The position numbers and the translations under genes were made by a program. The notes under the pieces were generated by a model. The model saw only the letters and a program-made list of their open reading frames with translations. It searched no databases and had not been told where the DNA came from. Source: Treponema sp. UBA4873 (GTDB lineage: Bacteria > Spirochaetota > Spirochaetia > Treponematales > Treponemataceae). From it: a DNA stretch of 64,000 nt. Position 1 is the stretch's first letter. The number at the start of each line of letters is the position of its first letter. Below are positions 34,349 through 42,765 of the stretch, one piece after another. The DNA lies in contig DHDP01000002.1 of the NCBI GenBank assembly GCA_002399405.1, positions 328,229-392,228 on the forward strand, written 5' to 3'.

Positions 34349-34697
34349 AGGCACCTCCTTGATACAGCGAAATATATCACGGTTTTACGAGGCAGAAATG
34401 CAACGGATATTGCAATTTTATGCAATATAGGTTTATGCAGGAATGCAAATACAATTTTTCTTTTCAGGGTCATTTACCATGCAGCAATGGAATGGAACAA
34501 ATGTAAAGTTCAGGATGTCAAAAATGATCATAAATAGCTGTACAAACAATACAGTTTGGTCCATCCAAACTGTACATGTGGAACGGATAAAGCAGAAGTG
34601 GAGGCGTCGTGTTAATTACAAAAATACCGGAAGATAGAATACAAAAGAAAAGAATCGGATCACGGAAATCAAAAAAACAGATTATTATAATAATGAG
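34349..34697. other. Intergenic region with a hairpin, no convincing gene
   Basis: This 350-nt AT-rich stretch upstream of the HU-like gene has no frame with a good ribosome site. It contains a perfect hairpin at 34551–34573 (ACAGTTTGG, 5-nt loop TCCAT, CCAAACTGT). The promoter of the HU-like gene is expected here on the minus strand but could not be fixed. Confidence 0.6.
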
Positions 34698-34719
34698 GCC
34701 GGCGGAAATATCCGCCGGC
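34698..34719. terminator. Hairpin terminator after the dual immunophilin gene
   Basis: GCCGGCGGA (34698–34706), loop AATA, TCCGCCGGC (34711–34719). A nine-pair GC-rich stem 29 nt after the stop of the minus-strand immunophilin gene; the T run is weak on both sides. Confidence 0.6.
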
Positions 34720-34747
34720 TTTAATTGATAATGCCTCTTAATCAGCT

Positions 34748-35800
34748 CTAGTTCTTTTTCAGTTCAATATCGAACGCGATGTACGCATTCTCGGGGATAA
34801 CTCCAGGATATCCGCGTTCGCCGTATGCCAAATCGGGCGGAACGACGATCGTGCGGCTTTCGCCCAGTTTCATATCCTGAACCATGACGTCAAAACCGGG
34901 AATCATCTGTCCGGCCGCCGTAGTAAATGAAAGCGGCTCGCGACCTTTCGACGTATCGAATACGGTTCCGTCTATAAGATATCCTTTATAGTCGACGGAA
35001 ACGTTTTTACCGGTTCCCGTTTTACCGCCGTTTCCCTGCTTTGTGATTTTGTAGTAGATTCCGTTGCTGTCTTTTTCATAACCGGGAAAATTCTTTTCTA
35101 TCGTCTTAATCTGCGAAGCGAATTTCGCTTCCTTTTCGGATGCAGCAGCTTTTGCAGCAGACATGACAAGACTGTCGAAATCACTCTGTGAAGCAGTAAA
35201 TTTTTTCGCATCGTCTCCCTGACGGATGATTGTCACTTTTGTAATAGTCTCGCCCTGCTTCATCCCGTTGACAACATCCTGACCTTCAAGAACTTTTCCG
35301 AAGATCGTATGTTTTCCGTCGAGCCACGACGTCGGAACAATCGTAATAAAAAACTGACTTCCGTTAGTATTCGCACCGGCATTTGCCATTGCAAGAACGC
35401 CCGACTTGTCGAACTTGTATTTGTCGACTATTTCATCAGGGAACGCATATCCGGGACCGCCAGTTCCGTTGCCCTTCGGATCGCCGCCCTGAATCATGAA
35501 ATCCTGCTCATCGCCGTTTGACTTGCTTATAACGCGGTGGAATTTCAAACCGTCGTAAAAATGTCTGCCTTTCGCAGCATCAAGCGTTCCTTCCGCGAGA
35601 CCGACGAAATTCGTTACGGTAAGCGGTGTATCTTTGTAATACAGTTCAAGAACAATATTACCTTTCGGCGTTTCCATTACTGCAAAAACGCCGTTTTTTC
35701 CCTCAAGGGATTTCATACTTTTGTCCATAGGACTGCATCCTCCAATAAATAATAATACGCAGCTGAATAAAACAAGTAAAAACGATTTTTTCATATTCAT
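34748..35800 (-). CDS. Lipoprotein with fused cyclophilin and FKBP peptidyl-prolyl isomerase domains
   Basis: A 350-residue fusion. The signal peptide has lipobox FIGGC (Cys22). A cyclophilin domain covers about 38–200 (GLKFHRVISKSNG; FMIQGGDPKGNGTGGPG; GSQFFITI; WLDGKHTIFGKV). After a charged linker (KAAASEKEAKFASQIKTIEK) an FKBP domain covers about 250–350 (VSVDYKGYLIDGTVFDTSKG; GFDVMVQDMKLGESRTIVVP; LAYGERGYPGVIPENAYIAF). Both retain the main active-site residues. Dual-family immunophilins are reported from treponemes and flavobacteria. As a lipoprotein it should assist folding in the periplasm or on the surface. It lies downstream of an exported protein gene on the same strand (21-nt gap from 35821). 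Confidence 0.93.
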   Translation of the reverse strand: MNMKKSFLLVLFSCVLLFIGGCSPMDKSMKSLEGKNGVFAVMETPKGNIVLELYYKDTPLTVTNFVGLAEGTLDAAKGRHFYDGLKFHRVISKSNGDEQDFMIQGGDPKGNGTGGPGYAFPDEIVDKYKFDKSGVLAMANAGANTNGSQFFITIVPTSWLDGKHTIFGKVLEGQDVVNGMKQGETITKVTIIRQGDDAKKFTASQSDFDSLVMSAAKAAASEKEAKFASQIKTIEKNFPGYEKDSNGIYYKITKQGNGGKTGTGKNVSVDYKGYLIDGTVFDTSKGREPLSFTTAAGQMIPGFDVMVQDMKLGESRTIVVPPDLAYGERGYPGVIPENAYIAFDIELKKN

Positions 35801-35820
35801 ACTTTACCTTCTTCAATATC

Positions 35821-36633
35821 TTAAAATTGCGATACGAACCACTCGTACAGCGCGTCGAGTCTGTCGTTGAACGCATAGTTTATCTGCCTGTCGATGATTC
35901 CGATACGAGGACAACCTGCATCGGTAGAAATGTACACAAGATACTGCCGTCCGCAGTCCATTACGAGCACGTTCGATCTGAACATATGCGGATCTACGGC
36001 CTTAATAATTCCGAACATCATTTTTGTGAGATTATTGAATGTGGCGTATATTTCGTTCGCTGACTGATAATAATTAAGCACGTATTCGCAGCCGCCGAAC
36101 GTGTTATCGTGCTGATATGCATACGAAATCTGCCCGTCCGCATCCCCCGTGTTCTGATCGGCAATCGGAGTGTCGCCGTCGGGGCCTGCAATCATATACG
36201 TTCTGCTGTACAGCACCAGAGTTTTTTTTGAAATACTCGAATAATACGTCATCCCTTCCATCTTTGAAACGGAACGGAGAATCCGTGCGACGGCGTTTAT
36301 TGACGTGTCCGGAGAAACACCTTCCGCATTTTTCGCACCAAGGGAATCCTTGTCGACAAGATACAGACATTCCGTTGTATACCCGCTTTTCTTTTCAATC
36401 CTGTTTGCCGACACACGTTCCGTATATACGGATTTCGGCAGCAGTTCGAGTTTCCGGTTGTTTTCCGCGTGCACGAACCGTATTCTTTTTTCGGCTTTCA
36501 GCTGCGACAAATACGGTTCACTTACAACGTCTTCAAGCGTATACGGCTTAACTGCGCCGTTCTCCGCATACACGGGAAGAACGGCAGCAGCGCAGAAAAA
36601 TATTGATATGCATGCGGTAAAAAAAATTTTCAT
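35821..36633 (-). CDS. Exported protein of unknown function
   Basis: A 270-residue protein with a clear signal peptide (MKIFFTACISIFFCAAAVLP, cleavage likely after VYA). The mature part starts with a segment that appears to bind nothing recognisable; it contains LELLPKSVYTERVSANRIEK, a Ser/Tyr-rich middle (MTYYSSISKKTLVLYSRTYM) and ends ALYEWFVSQF. No membrane helices beyond the signal and no catalytic motif are seen. It reads like a treponeme-restricted periplasmic protein. Its start is 10 nt from the end of jag on the same strand, so it is expressed with the yidC–jag run or just after it, with the immunophilin following. Confidence 0.7.
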   Translation of the reverse strand: MKIFFTACISIFFCAAAVLPVYAENGAVKPYTLEDVVSEPYLSQLKAEKRIRFVHAENNRKLELLPKSVYTERVSANRIEKKSGYTTECLYLVDKDSLGAKNAEGVSPDTSINAVARILRSVSKMEGMTYYSSISKKTLVLYSRTYMIAGPDGDTPIADQNTGDADGQISYAYQHDNTFGGCEYVLNYYQSANEIYATFNNLTKMMFGIIKAVDPHMFRSNVLVMDCGRQYLVYISTDAGCPRIGIIDRQINYAFNDRLDALYEWFVSQF

Positions 36634-36643
36634 CGTAAAAAAA

Positions 36644-37345
36644 TCAGTACACGCCTTTCCAGCTCACGCGCACCTGCTTATATAAACCATCACCTTCCGA
36701 TTTGGTATCAATATCGGGAATATCGTTAAGAGTCGTATGAATAAGACGGCGCTCGAACGGATTCATCGGTTCAAGCAGAATCGAATTGTGCGTCTGATGG
36801 ACTTTGTCCGCAGTCGTATACGCGAGCCGGACAAGCGATTCCTCGCGGCGGATGCGGTAGTTTTCCGTATCAAGAATAATACGCACATCCTCGTGTCCGA
36901 GACGTCCCGCGTAAATGTTCGCGAGCAGCTGAAGCGCGTCGAGGTTCTTTCCCTTGCGTCCTATAAGAATCGACGAATTCTGAGAATCCATCTTTATTCC
37001 TATTTTCTGTGGTTCGCGGAATACAATTTCCGTCTTCACATCATATCCCATCTTCTCTATCACTGTGTTTATAAATTCCACAAGTTTCTTTTCAAACTCG
37101 TCCTGAGGAAGAGGATCCGCCACAACTCTTCCGATGCTTCCCGGCATAATAATGTCGTTGCCCTCTGTCGCCGCATCAAAGGCGTCGACGGGATGAACGC
37201 GGATTTTTACGTACCCTTTTTTGAACAGGGAATTTTTCTGTGTTTCAAGAATCTCAATGTCGAACTGGTCCCGTTCAAGACCAAGTTCGGCTGCCGCTTT
37301 TTCTATAGCTTCCTTTTCGGTTTTTCCTTCATATTCATACGTCAT
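36644..37345 (-). CDS. jag: Jag/KhpB family RNA-binding protein (Jag-N, KH, R3H)
   Basis: A 233-residue protein in the order Jag-N domain (residues 1–50, YEGKTEKEAIEKAAAELGL), linker, KH domain (about 85–160, containing SILIGRKGKNLDALQLLANI) and R3H domain (about 165–225, RREESLVRLAYTTADKV; NPFERRLIHTTL). Jag/KhpB binds RNA and is tied to cell elongation and division in Gram-positive bacteria; its place just after yidC near the origin is conserved in many bacteria. Start at 37345 is 23 nt after the yidC stop. Linkage to membrane-protein biogenesis is inferred from synteny. Confidence 0.93.
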   Translation of the reverse strand: MTYEYEGKTEKEAIEKAAAELGLERDQFDIEILETQKNSLFKKGYVKIRVHPVDAFDAATEGNDIIMPGSIGRVVADPLPQDEFEKKLVEFINTVIEKMGYDVKTEIVFREPQKIGIKMDSQNSSILIGRKGKNLDALQLLANIYAGRLGHEDVRIILDTENYRIRREESLVRLAYTTADKVHQTHNSILLEPMNPFERRLIHTTLNDIPDIDTKSEGDGLYKQVRVSWKGVY

Positions 37346-37368
37346 AATACAGTACCTCTCGCTTTCAA

Positions 37369-39192
37369 TTATCTTTTTTTATTGTTTTTCGCCACGGTAA
37401 AAGACTTTCCGTTTTTCTCAACTGCCGTTTCCTTCTTTTTCTCTTCCATTATTTTATTAATAACAAGCTGCTGTCCCATCTGAATCAGGTTGCTTACAGT
37501 CCAGTAAAGCAGCAGACCTGACGGCGCATTGTAGAAAATAAAAAAGAACACAATCGGCATACCGTACATCATGAACTTCATCTGCGTTGCGCTTGTTCCG
37601 TTGCCCATAGCCGTTCCGCCGTTCTGCGTTATTTTTCCGTACAGCAGCTGCGATGCAAGGTAAATCACCGGAAGAATTCTGATTGCATTGCCGACGAACG
37701 GTATGCTTTTCTTGAACGTATACACGCTGTCGCCGGCCGACAAATCGGGAATCCATCCGGGAATGAACGACGCGCCGCGGAACTCGAAATAATTGTTGAA
37801 CAGGTTGTACATTGCAAAAATAATAAGGAACTGAAGCAGCATCGGCAGACAGCCGCTCGCAGGATTGTAATTATTCTCCTTGTACAGCTTGCCCATCGCC
37901 TCCTGCATCTTCTGCGGATTGTCCTTGTATTTCGTCTGGATTGCGGTCATCTGCGGCTGAAGATTCTGCATCTTAAGAGTGCTCAGAGACTGCTTTTTCG
38001 TAAGCGGGAACATGGCGAATTTGAAAATAACAGTCATCAGGATGATTGCCACGCCCCAGTTCGGAATAAGCTTGTACAGCATCTCGAGACCCCATTTGAG
38101 AATGTTCTCAAGCCAGCCGAGCCAGCCGCTCGACTGCAGCGATTCCGGAAGTTTCAGCGGTTCCGAAAGTTCAACAGGCTGGTCCGTTTTCTTCTCAGCG
38201 TAACCGAGCTGCCAGCCGTTGTTTTCCGCTGCGTTGTAGCGCTTCAAATCCTTTTCGTTGCGCGGTCCGAAGTAGACATAATACGTATCCGCCATATCGG
38301 AACCGGAGAACTGCCTACGGGTCAAAAGCGCCTGTGCGTCGGCATAATCATGCACTTCGACTTTCGACGAATAATACGTTTCGCCCATGACGCCTTCATC
38401 GGCCGGAATTACGAGAGCTTCGAAATACTTGCCCGCAATGCCGGTCCATGAATATGATTTATCAAATGATTTGAACTGTTTTGTTCCGAGGGTTATCGTC
38501 TTCTTCTTGTCGCCGCTGAAAGAAAGGAACTGCCTGACTTCGTATCTGTTCGATTTAGAATCAAAATGAGGACCTATCTGCGGCGACGTGCGCAGCGTGT
38601 ACGCCGTTCCGTTCGCATTAAGAACCGCGTTTCCCTCGTCGCTGTGTACCAGAATTTCAAGTTTGAAGATATACTCGCCCGGCTTGAACGTATACCGCTT
38701 TCCGAACGTATAGCCGTTGTAATGCTTCGTAAACAGCACCGTGTTGTCGTCAGGACGCTCGACGTTGAACGTGTCGTTTATAATCATGCTGTCGGGACCG
38801 CCGAACGATACCGCGCACGACCGGTTAAAATCGGAAATATTGTCGGCCATCTGAACACCTTTTCCGGTATCAGTGTCGATATGATTAAGAAGCTGATAAT
38901 CTACAATGTCGCCGCCTTTATTCGTAAAAACGGCCTTTACCTTGTCGGTTGTAATAACGACAGTCTGTTCGGGAATCGTTTCACCTGTATCCGCCGCCTG
39001 TGAAAGAACGGCATTTTTTACCGGTGCGCTTTTATCCGTACCGTTGTTTTCAGCAGGCGCTTCCGCTGTCCGGGCAACGGTGTTCTGTGTTTCTGCGGTC
39101 TTGCTTGCCGGAGTAAATATCGGCTGCAGGAATATGAATGCACCAATAACAGCCACCGAAAGAACTATGGCCCAAATGGTATTTTTATCCAT
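37369..39192 (-). CDS. yidC: Membrane protein insertase YidC
   Basis: A 607-residue Gram-negative-type YidC. It begins with a membrane anchor (AIVLSVAVIGAFIFLQPIF), then a large periplasmic beta domain at about 70–340, then the conserved five-helix insertase core from about 365 (LEMLYKLIPNWGVAIILMTV; YNPASGCLPMLLQFLIIFAM; a last helix APSGLLLYWTVSNLI). The C-terminal tail is basic, for ribosome contact. It inserts proteins into the inner membrane alone or with SecYEG. Gene order rpmH–rnpA–yidD–yidC–jag is the classical origin-proximal set; the yidD stop is 19 nt before this start. Confidence 0.96.
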   Translation of the reverse strand: MDKNTIWAIVLSVAVIGAFIFLQPIFTPASKTAETQNTVARTAEAPAENNGTDKSAPVKNAVLSQAADTGETIPEQTVVITTDKVKAVFTNKGGDIVDYQLLNHIDTDTGKGVQMADNISDFNRSCAVSFGGPDSMIINDTFNVERPDDNTVLFTKHYNGYTFGKRYTFKPGEYIFKLEILVHSDEGNAVLNANGTAYTLRTSPQIGPHFDSKSNRYEVRQFLSFSGDKKKTITLGTKQFKSFDKSYSWTGIAGKYFEALVIPADEGVMGETYYSSKVEVHDYADAQALLTRRQFSGSDMADTYYVYFGPRNEKDLKRYNAAENNGWQLGYAEKKTDQPVELSEPLKLPESLQSSGWLGWLENILKWGLEMLYKLIPNWGVAIILMTVIFKFAMFPLTKKQSLSTLKMQNLQPQMTAIQTKYKDNPQKMQEAMGKLYKENNYNPASGCLPMLLQFLIIFAMYNLFNNYFEFRGASFIPGWIPDLSAGDSVYTFKKSIPFVGNAIRILPVIYLASQLLYGKITQNGGTAMGNGTSATQMKFMMYGMPIVFFFIFYNAPSGLLLYWTVSNLIQMGQQLVINKIMEEKKKETAVEKNGKSFTVAKNNKKR

Positions 39193-39211
39193 CAGTTTAA
39201 ATCTCCATTAA

Positions 39212-39433
39212 TCAGGGAACAGGATCATATCCGCCGGCATGATAAGGATTACACCGGAGAATACGTTTAATAGCGAGGAAAAGACCCTTACCAGGTCCGT
39301 ATTTTCGAATTGCCTCAAGTGCATACTGAGAACACGTAGGTTTGTATCTGCAGCATGGCGGAAACAAAGGAGAAATACAAATTTGATAAGCACGGATGAA
39401 AAAACAGAAAAATTTCGTAAGAAATTTTTTCAT
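39212..39433 (-). CDS. yidD: Membrane protein insertion efficiency factor YidD
   Basis: A 73-residue protein of the YidD family with an N-terminal amphipathic or membrane helix and the cysteine-containing signature SPLFPPCCRYKPTCSQYA, then ending GCNPYHAGGYDPVP-like (RCNPYHAGGYDPVP). The start at 39433 overlaps the rnpA stop (ATGA), indicating coupling; an upstream in-frame start at 39481 would lie inside rnpA and is rejected. YidD aids insertion of proteins by YidC at the inner membrane. Confidence 0.93.
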   Translation of the reverse strand: MKKFLTKFFCFFIRAYQICISPLFPPCCRYKPTCSQYALEAIRKYGPGKGLFLAIKRILRCNPYHAGGYDPVP

Positions 39434-39792
39434 TTTTTGATTAACCCTGCCTTTTCGCACAGTAATCGAAATTGAACACACCGCGTGCTGAACGAATCGT
39501 TTCCGGGATATACCAGGAACAGCATATCATATCCGGTGTTCAGATGTGTTTTAAATAAACGATAGACTTCCCGGCTGTACCGTTTTGACAGATTCCTCTG
39601 CACTGCGTTACCGTATCCGCGGGGTAAAGGAAAACCTATACGGTTCTTTCCCAGTGTGTTTTCTGCATAAAACAGTTTTGCACCGGGAACACCTGTCTTT
39701 TTTCCATTCTTAAACAGACTCTTAAAATCAGCAGGATTTTTTATACGTTCGCAACGCCTAAAAAATCCCGTTTTCAGTAACTCTGTTTCCAT
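39430..39792 (-). CDS. rnpA: Ribonuclease P protein component
   Basis: A 120-residue basic protein matching RnpA: LKTGFFRRCERIKNPADFKS at the N-terminus, FPLPRGYGNAVQRNLSKR carrying the RNA-binding R-N-x-x-K-R motif, then REVYRLF. It partners with the RNase P RNA to mature tRNA 5' ends. It begins 12 nt after rpmH and overlaps yidD by four bases. The usual central GRAVVRNRIKR reads less canonically here (GYGNAVQRNLSKR), but length and context make the assignment firm. Confidence 0.92.
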   Translation of the reverse strand: METELLKTGFFRRCERIKNPADFKSLFKNGKKTGVPGAKLFYAENTLGKNRIGFPLPRGYGNAVQRNLSKRYSREVYRLFKTHLNTGYDMLFLVYPGNDSFSTRCVQFRLLCEKAGLIKK

Positions 39793-39804
39793 CCCTGGTC
39801 AATA

Positions 39805-39960
39805 TCAATAAGGTTTCTTTTCGTCAGAAACAGAAAGCTTTTTGCGGCCTTTTGCGCGGCGGCGTGCAAGAATCTGACGTCCGCCTTTTGTTGCCATGCG
39901 GGCTCTGAATCCAAATTTTCTATTGCGTTTTACTTTGCTGGGCTGATATGTCCGTAACAT
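39805..39960 (-). CDS. rpmH: 50S ribosomal protein L34
   Basis: A 51-residue gene. The N-terminus MLRTYQPSKVKRNRKFGFRA and then RMATKGGRQILARRRAKGRK are the L34 signature; the tail SVSDEKKPY is a short extension. AAGGAG lies 8 nt upstream of the ATG at 39960. It is the first gene of the rpmH–rnpA–yidD–yidC–jag run. Confidence 0.96.
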   Translation of the reverse strand: MLRTYQPSKVKRNRKFGFRARMATKGGRQILARRRAKGRKKLSVSDEKKPY

Positions 39961-39987
39961 AGAACATGCTCCTTTATATTGACCTGT

Positions 39988-40017
39988 ATAGTATCTACAC
40001 AGGTTTTAAGATTTCAA
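39988..40017 (-). promoter_or_regulatory. Candidate rpmH promoter
   Basis: On the minus strand TTGAAA (40012–40017) and TACTAT (39988–39993) are 18 nt apart and lead to the rpmH ribosome site about 20 nt further on. Confidence 0.45.
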
Positions 40018-40038
40018 ATATAGTACGAAAATATACCA

Positions 40039-40569
40039 TTATTTTGAAGAATTGGTCAACATGCTTTTTTTTAGGTCGTCAAGCCGTGCCTTGAGTTCGG
40101 GCGGCAGTTCTACCGGCCCGGAAGAGCCTTTTTCCGCCGTTTTCTCGTGTATTTCCACCTGTCTGTCCTGCGCTTCAAGTTTTTCGGATAATTTCCGGCG
40201 GTCTTCCTGAATCTGCTCGTCGTACGTCTTCGCACATAACGAAAAATCACTGCCTTTGAGTCGGAATGCAAGCGAGGTGATTTTAAGTTCCGGAACGGCC
40301 CGCTCAAGACCGGTCAGTATGAATTTAGAATACAGCTGCAGTATCTGTATCCAGCCGGGATGATCGGTTTCTACAAGAAGTATGCCGTTCTTCAGTTCGA
40401 TTAATTCCGTATGGGCGGTAAGCTTTTCACCGTATTTATGCACTTTTGATACGACTGATTTCCACGTGCCGAGCAGTCTGCTGCTGTTTTCCACGTCGCA
40501 TTTATCAATATTCGAGAAAACCTGCGTTATCATATCCGCAGCTGTAATCACCGACTGATCGTTAATCAT
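40039..40569 (-). CDS. DUF721/DciA-like protein
   Basis: A 176-residue protein of the DUF721 family. The core at about 20–110 includes LLGTWKSVVSKVHKYGEKLTAH, the LVETDHPGWIQILQLYS patch typical of the family and a predicted coiled tail rich in Glu/Lys. Members named DciA load the replicative helicase in bacteria lacking DnaC/DnaI; placement between recF and rpmH fits that role, but helicase loading is not shown here. The start at 40569 overlaps the recF stop by eight bases, with AGGTG ahead; a TTG at 40587 is less likely. Confidence 0.8.
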   Translation of the reverse strand: MINDQSVITAADMITQVFSNIDKCDVENSSRLLGTWKSVVSKVHKYGEKLTAHTELIELKNGILLVETDHPGWIQILQLYSKFILTGLERAVPELKITSLAFRLKGSDFSLCAKTYDEQIQEDRRKLSEKLEAQDRQVEIHEKTAEKGSSGPVELPPELKARLDDLKKSMLTNSSK

Positions 40570-41662
40570 GCCATTCACCTTTTTCAATGTGATAAATACG
40601 CGTCGTGCTGTGCCTGTAGCGTTCGTACGGTTCTCCCGGCAGAAACGTGCAGAACAGCTGGTCGTACTCAGGAAGCATCGCCGTCATTTTCTGCCGCTTG
40701 TCGGGATCAAGTTCAAGCATGACGTCGTCCATAAGAAAAACCGGTTTCATCCCGGTAATCCTCGAATAATATACAGCCTGAGCCACCCGGAGGAGAAGGG
40801 CAACAAGCCGCTGCTGACCGGTAGACGCCACCGGAATAAACTGCCGCCCTTCGTGCATAAATATGATACGGTCCCGGTGAGGTCCCGAAAGCGTCGTTCC
40901 CATAATTTTGTCCTGTTCGCTACGTTCCGCAAGTACTGCAACAACATCATCGGGACCGGGAAAACGAGTTCCTACCGTGTCGGGAATTTCCTTCCACGAC
41001 GGTGCATATACTATGCTCACGCCGCATATGCCGGAAATATCTTCGTACAGTTTTCCGAAAATCTGATTAAACTGGAAAACAGCATTTTTCCGTTTTTTTT
41101 GTATTTCAAGTCCGTTTTTTGCCAGCTGTACGTCGTAAATGCCGAGCATATCGTATGATTTGTCTTTCAGAAGCTGATTGCGGTTTTTGAGCACTTTTTT
41201 GTAATTACGCATGTCGTCGATATACAGCGGATCGAACATCGTAAGCGACTGATCAAGAAAAAAACGGCGGCACTCCGGTTCACCCGTGGCAAACTGCATG
41301 TCGTCGTGGCAGAACAGCACGCACGGAATCGTATTTACCAGTTCCTTGCGGTCCTGAATGCGCTTTTCATTTTTTTCAATATGTTTTATGCCGTCTTTAT
41401 ATGCAACGTCTATTTTCTGAACGCTGCCGCCTTCCTGCTGATACATCGTACTTATGCTGAAACCGTCAGTTCCCTGTTTAATAAGCTGCGTGTCGACGTG
41501 CGTGCGGAACGACGCGCCGTATGCGGAATAATACAGCGCCTCAAGAATATTGCTTTTTCCCTGTCCGTTTTCACCGACAAAATAAACCTCTTTTGAAGAA
41601 AGATCTATTTTGTCGTTCTTCAGATTGCGGAAGTTGTTCAGCGAAAGAGACAGGAACGGCAT
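40562..41662 (-). CDS. recF: DNA replication and repair protein RecF
   Basis: A 366-residue SMC-like ATPase. Walker A is FVGENGQGKSNILEALYYSA, signature-like STGQQRLVALLLRVA and Walker B PVFLMDDVMLELDPDKR. It loads RecA at gaps with RecO/RecR. The ATG at 41662 overlaps the dnaN stop by one base (TGATG), showing a dnaA–dnaN–recF–DUF721 transcription unit on the minus strand. No missing motif is evident. Confidence 0.96.
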   Translation of the reverse strand: MPFLSLSLNNFRNLKNDKIDLSSKEVYFVGENGQGKSNILEALYYSAYGASFRTHVDTQLIKQGTDGFSISTMYQQEGGSVQKIDVAYKDGIKHIEKNEKRIQDRKELVNTIPCVLFCHDDMQFATGEPECRRFFLDQSLTMFDPLYIDDMRNYKKVLKNRNQLLKDKSYDMLGIYDVQLAKNGLEIQKKRKNAVFQFNQIFGKLYEDISGICGVSIVYAPSWKEIPDTVGTRFPGPDDVVAVLAERSEQDKIMGTTLSGPHRDRIIFMHEGRQFIPVASTGQQRLVALLLRVAQAVYYSRITGMKPVFLMDDVMLELDPDKRQKMTAMLPEYDQLFCTFLPGEPYERYRHSTTRIYHIEKGEWHD

Positions 41663-42765
41663 CAGTTAAGATTCATCGGCATGATGATATGGAAGTAGTC
41701 AGCAGCCGGTTCAGGACGCATCGTAACAGCCTTCATCGCCTCGGTAAATTCAAACACGATGTTTTCCGCATTGATTACTTTGATCGGCTCAGTGACGTAC
41801 AAATAGTTAAGGGCAATAGTCACTTCGGGACCGTCGTATCTGCACGGAATCTCTTCAGCTGCAGTTCCTATATCGGTTTCAGGAGAAATAAGCGTCAGCG
41901 TTCCCGGAGCTGCCTTAAAAAGCAGCCGGCTTACTTTCTTATCAATCATGATTGTCGTGCGCTTAAGAGCGGAATCAAGATCGGCTTTGTTTACCTGGAA
42001 AGAGCTTGTCTGATTTTCAGGAATGACTTTCTGATAATTCGGAAACTGTCCGTCGAGGAGAAGGGAAGAGAACTCGTAATTACCGAAGCGGACAAAAATC
42101 AGCTTATCGACAACTGCGAGAGAAACGTTTCCTTCGTCGGGCGCGTTTTTAAGAATACAGCCGAGTATCTTTACCGGAATGATAGCCGCCGGAAAATCCG
42201 TAATTCCCTGCGCTATCGCTTTACTTGCATATGAAAGTCGGCGTCCGTCCGTAGCGACCATGACGAGATTATCATCCTTTTTTGTGAAATATACGCCCGT
42301 CATAAAATAACGGTTCGCGTCTTCCGAAACAGAAAAAATAGACTGGGAAATCATTTCTTTTATGTCTTTTGCCGGAACGTCGAAAAACGGAACTTTGTCC
42401 GCATTATTTACCGGGGGAAATTTATCGCTTGCTATGCTTTTGAGCTGAAATTTGATTTTCTTTGCGATCGGTCTGATTGTTACTTTTACGTCTTCCTGAT
42501 CGAATTCAATTTCACCTGCCGGAGATGAAGCAAGAATACTCATGAACTTATCGCAGAAGACTGTCGTCGTACCTTCTTCCTTGACGTCGACGGGAATCTT
42601 TGTCGTAAAATTGACAGAAGAATCCGATGCCTTGATTACAAGCGTATTGTTTTCGGCACTAAGCAGAATGTTGGAAAGAATCGAAATAGGACTCTTGTTT
42701 GTAATAATTTCCTGTGCAATGGCGATTTCTTTAATCATTGCATCTCTGTCAAACGAAAACTTCAT
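41662..42765 (-). CDS. dnaN: DNA polymerase III beta sliding clamp
   Basis: A 367-residue clamp monomer with three DnaN domains. Family segments include MKFSFDRDAMIKEIAIAQEI at the start, FMTGVYFTKKDDNLVMVATDGRR-type centre (FMTGVYF; MVATDGRRLSYA), DGQFPNYQKVIP and the end YFHIIMPMNLN. It forms the dimeric ring that tethers the replicase. TTATCTCC-type ribosome site (rc AAGGAGAT) precedes the ATG. It sits between oriC and recF. Confidence 0.97.
   Translation of the reverse strand: MKFSFDRDAMIKEIAIAQEIITNKSPISILSNILLSAENNTLVIKASDSSVNFTTKIPVDVKEEGTTTVFCDKFMSILASSPAGEIEFDQEDVKVTIRPIAKKIKFQLKSIASDKFPPVNNADKVPFFDVPAKDIKEMISQSIFSVSEDANRYFMTGVYFTKKDDNLVMVATDGRRLSYASKAIAQGITDFPAAIIPVKILGCILKNAPDEGNVSLAVVDKLIFVRFGNYEFSSLLLDGQFPNYQKVIPENQTSSFQVNKADLDSALKRTTIMIDKKVSRLLFKAAPGTLTLISPETDIGTAAEEIPCRYDGPEVTIALNYLYVTEPIKVINAENIVFEFTEAMKAVTMRPEPAADYFHIIMPMNLN

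Noticed and set aside
34443..34637. 64-codon open frame before the HU-like gene
   Set aside because: No properly spaced ribosome site, low-complexity composition and a hairpin inside it; treated as non-coding.
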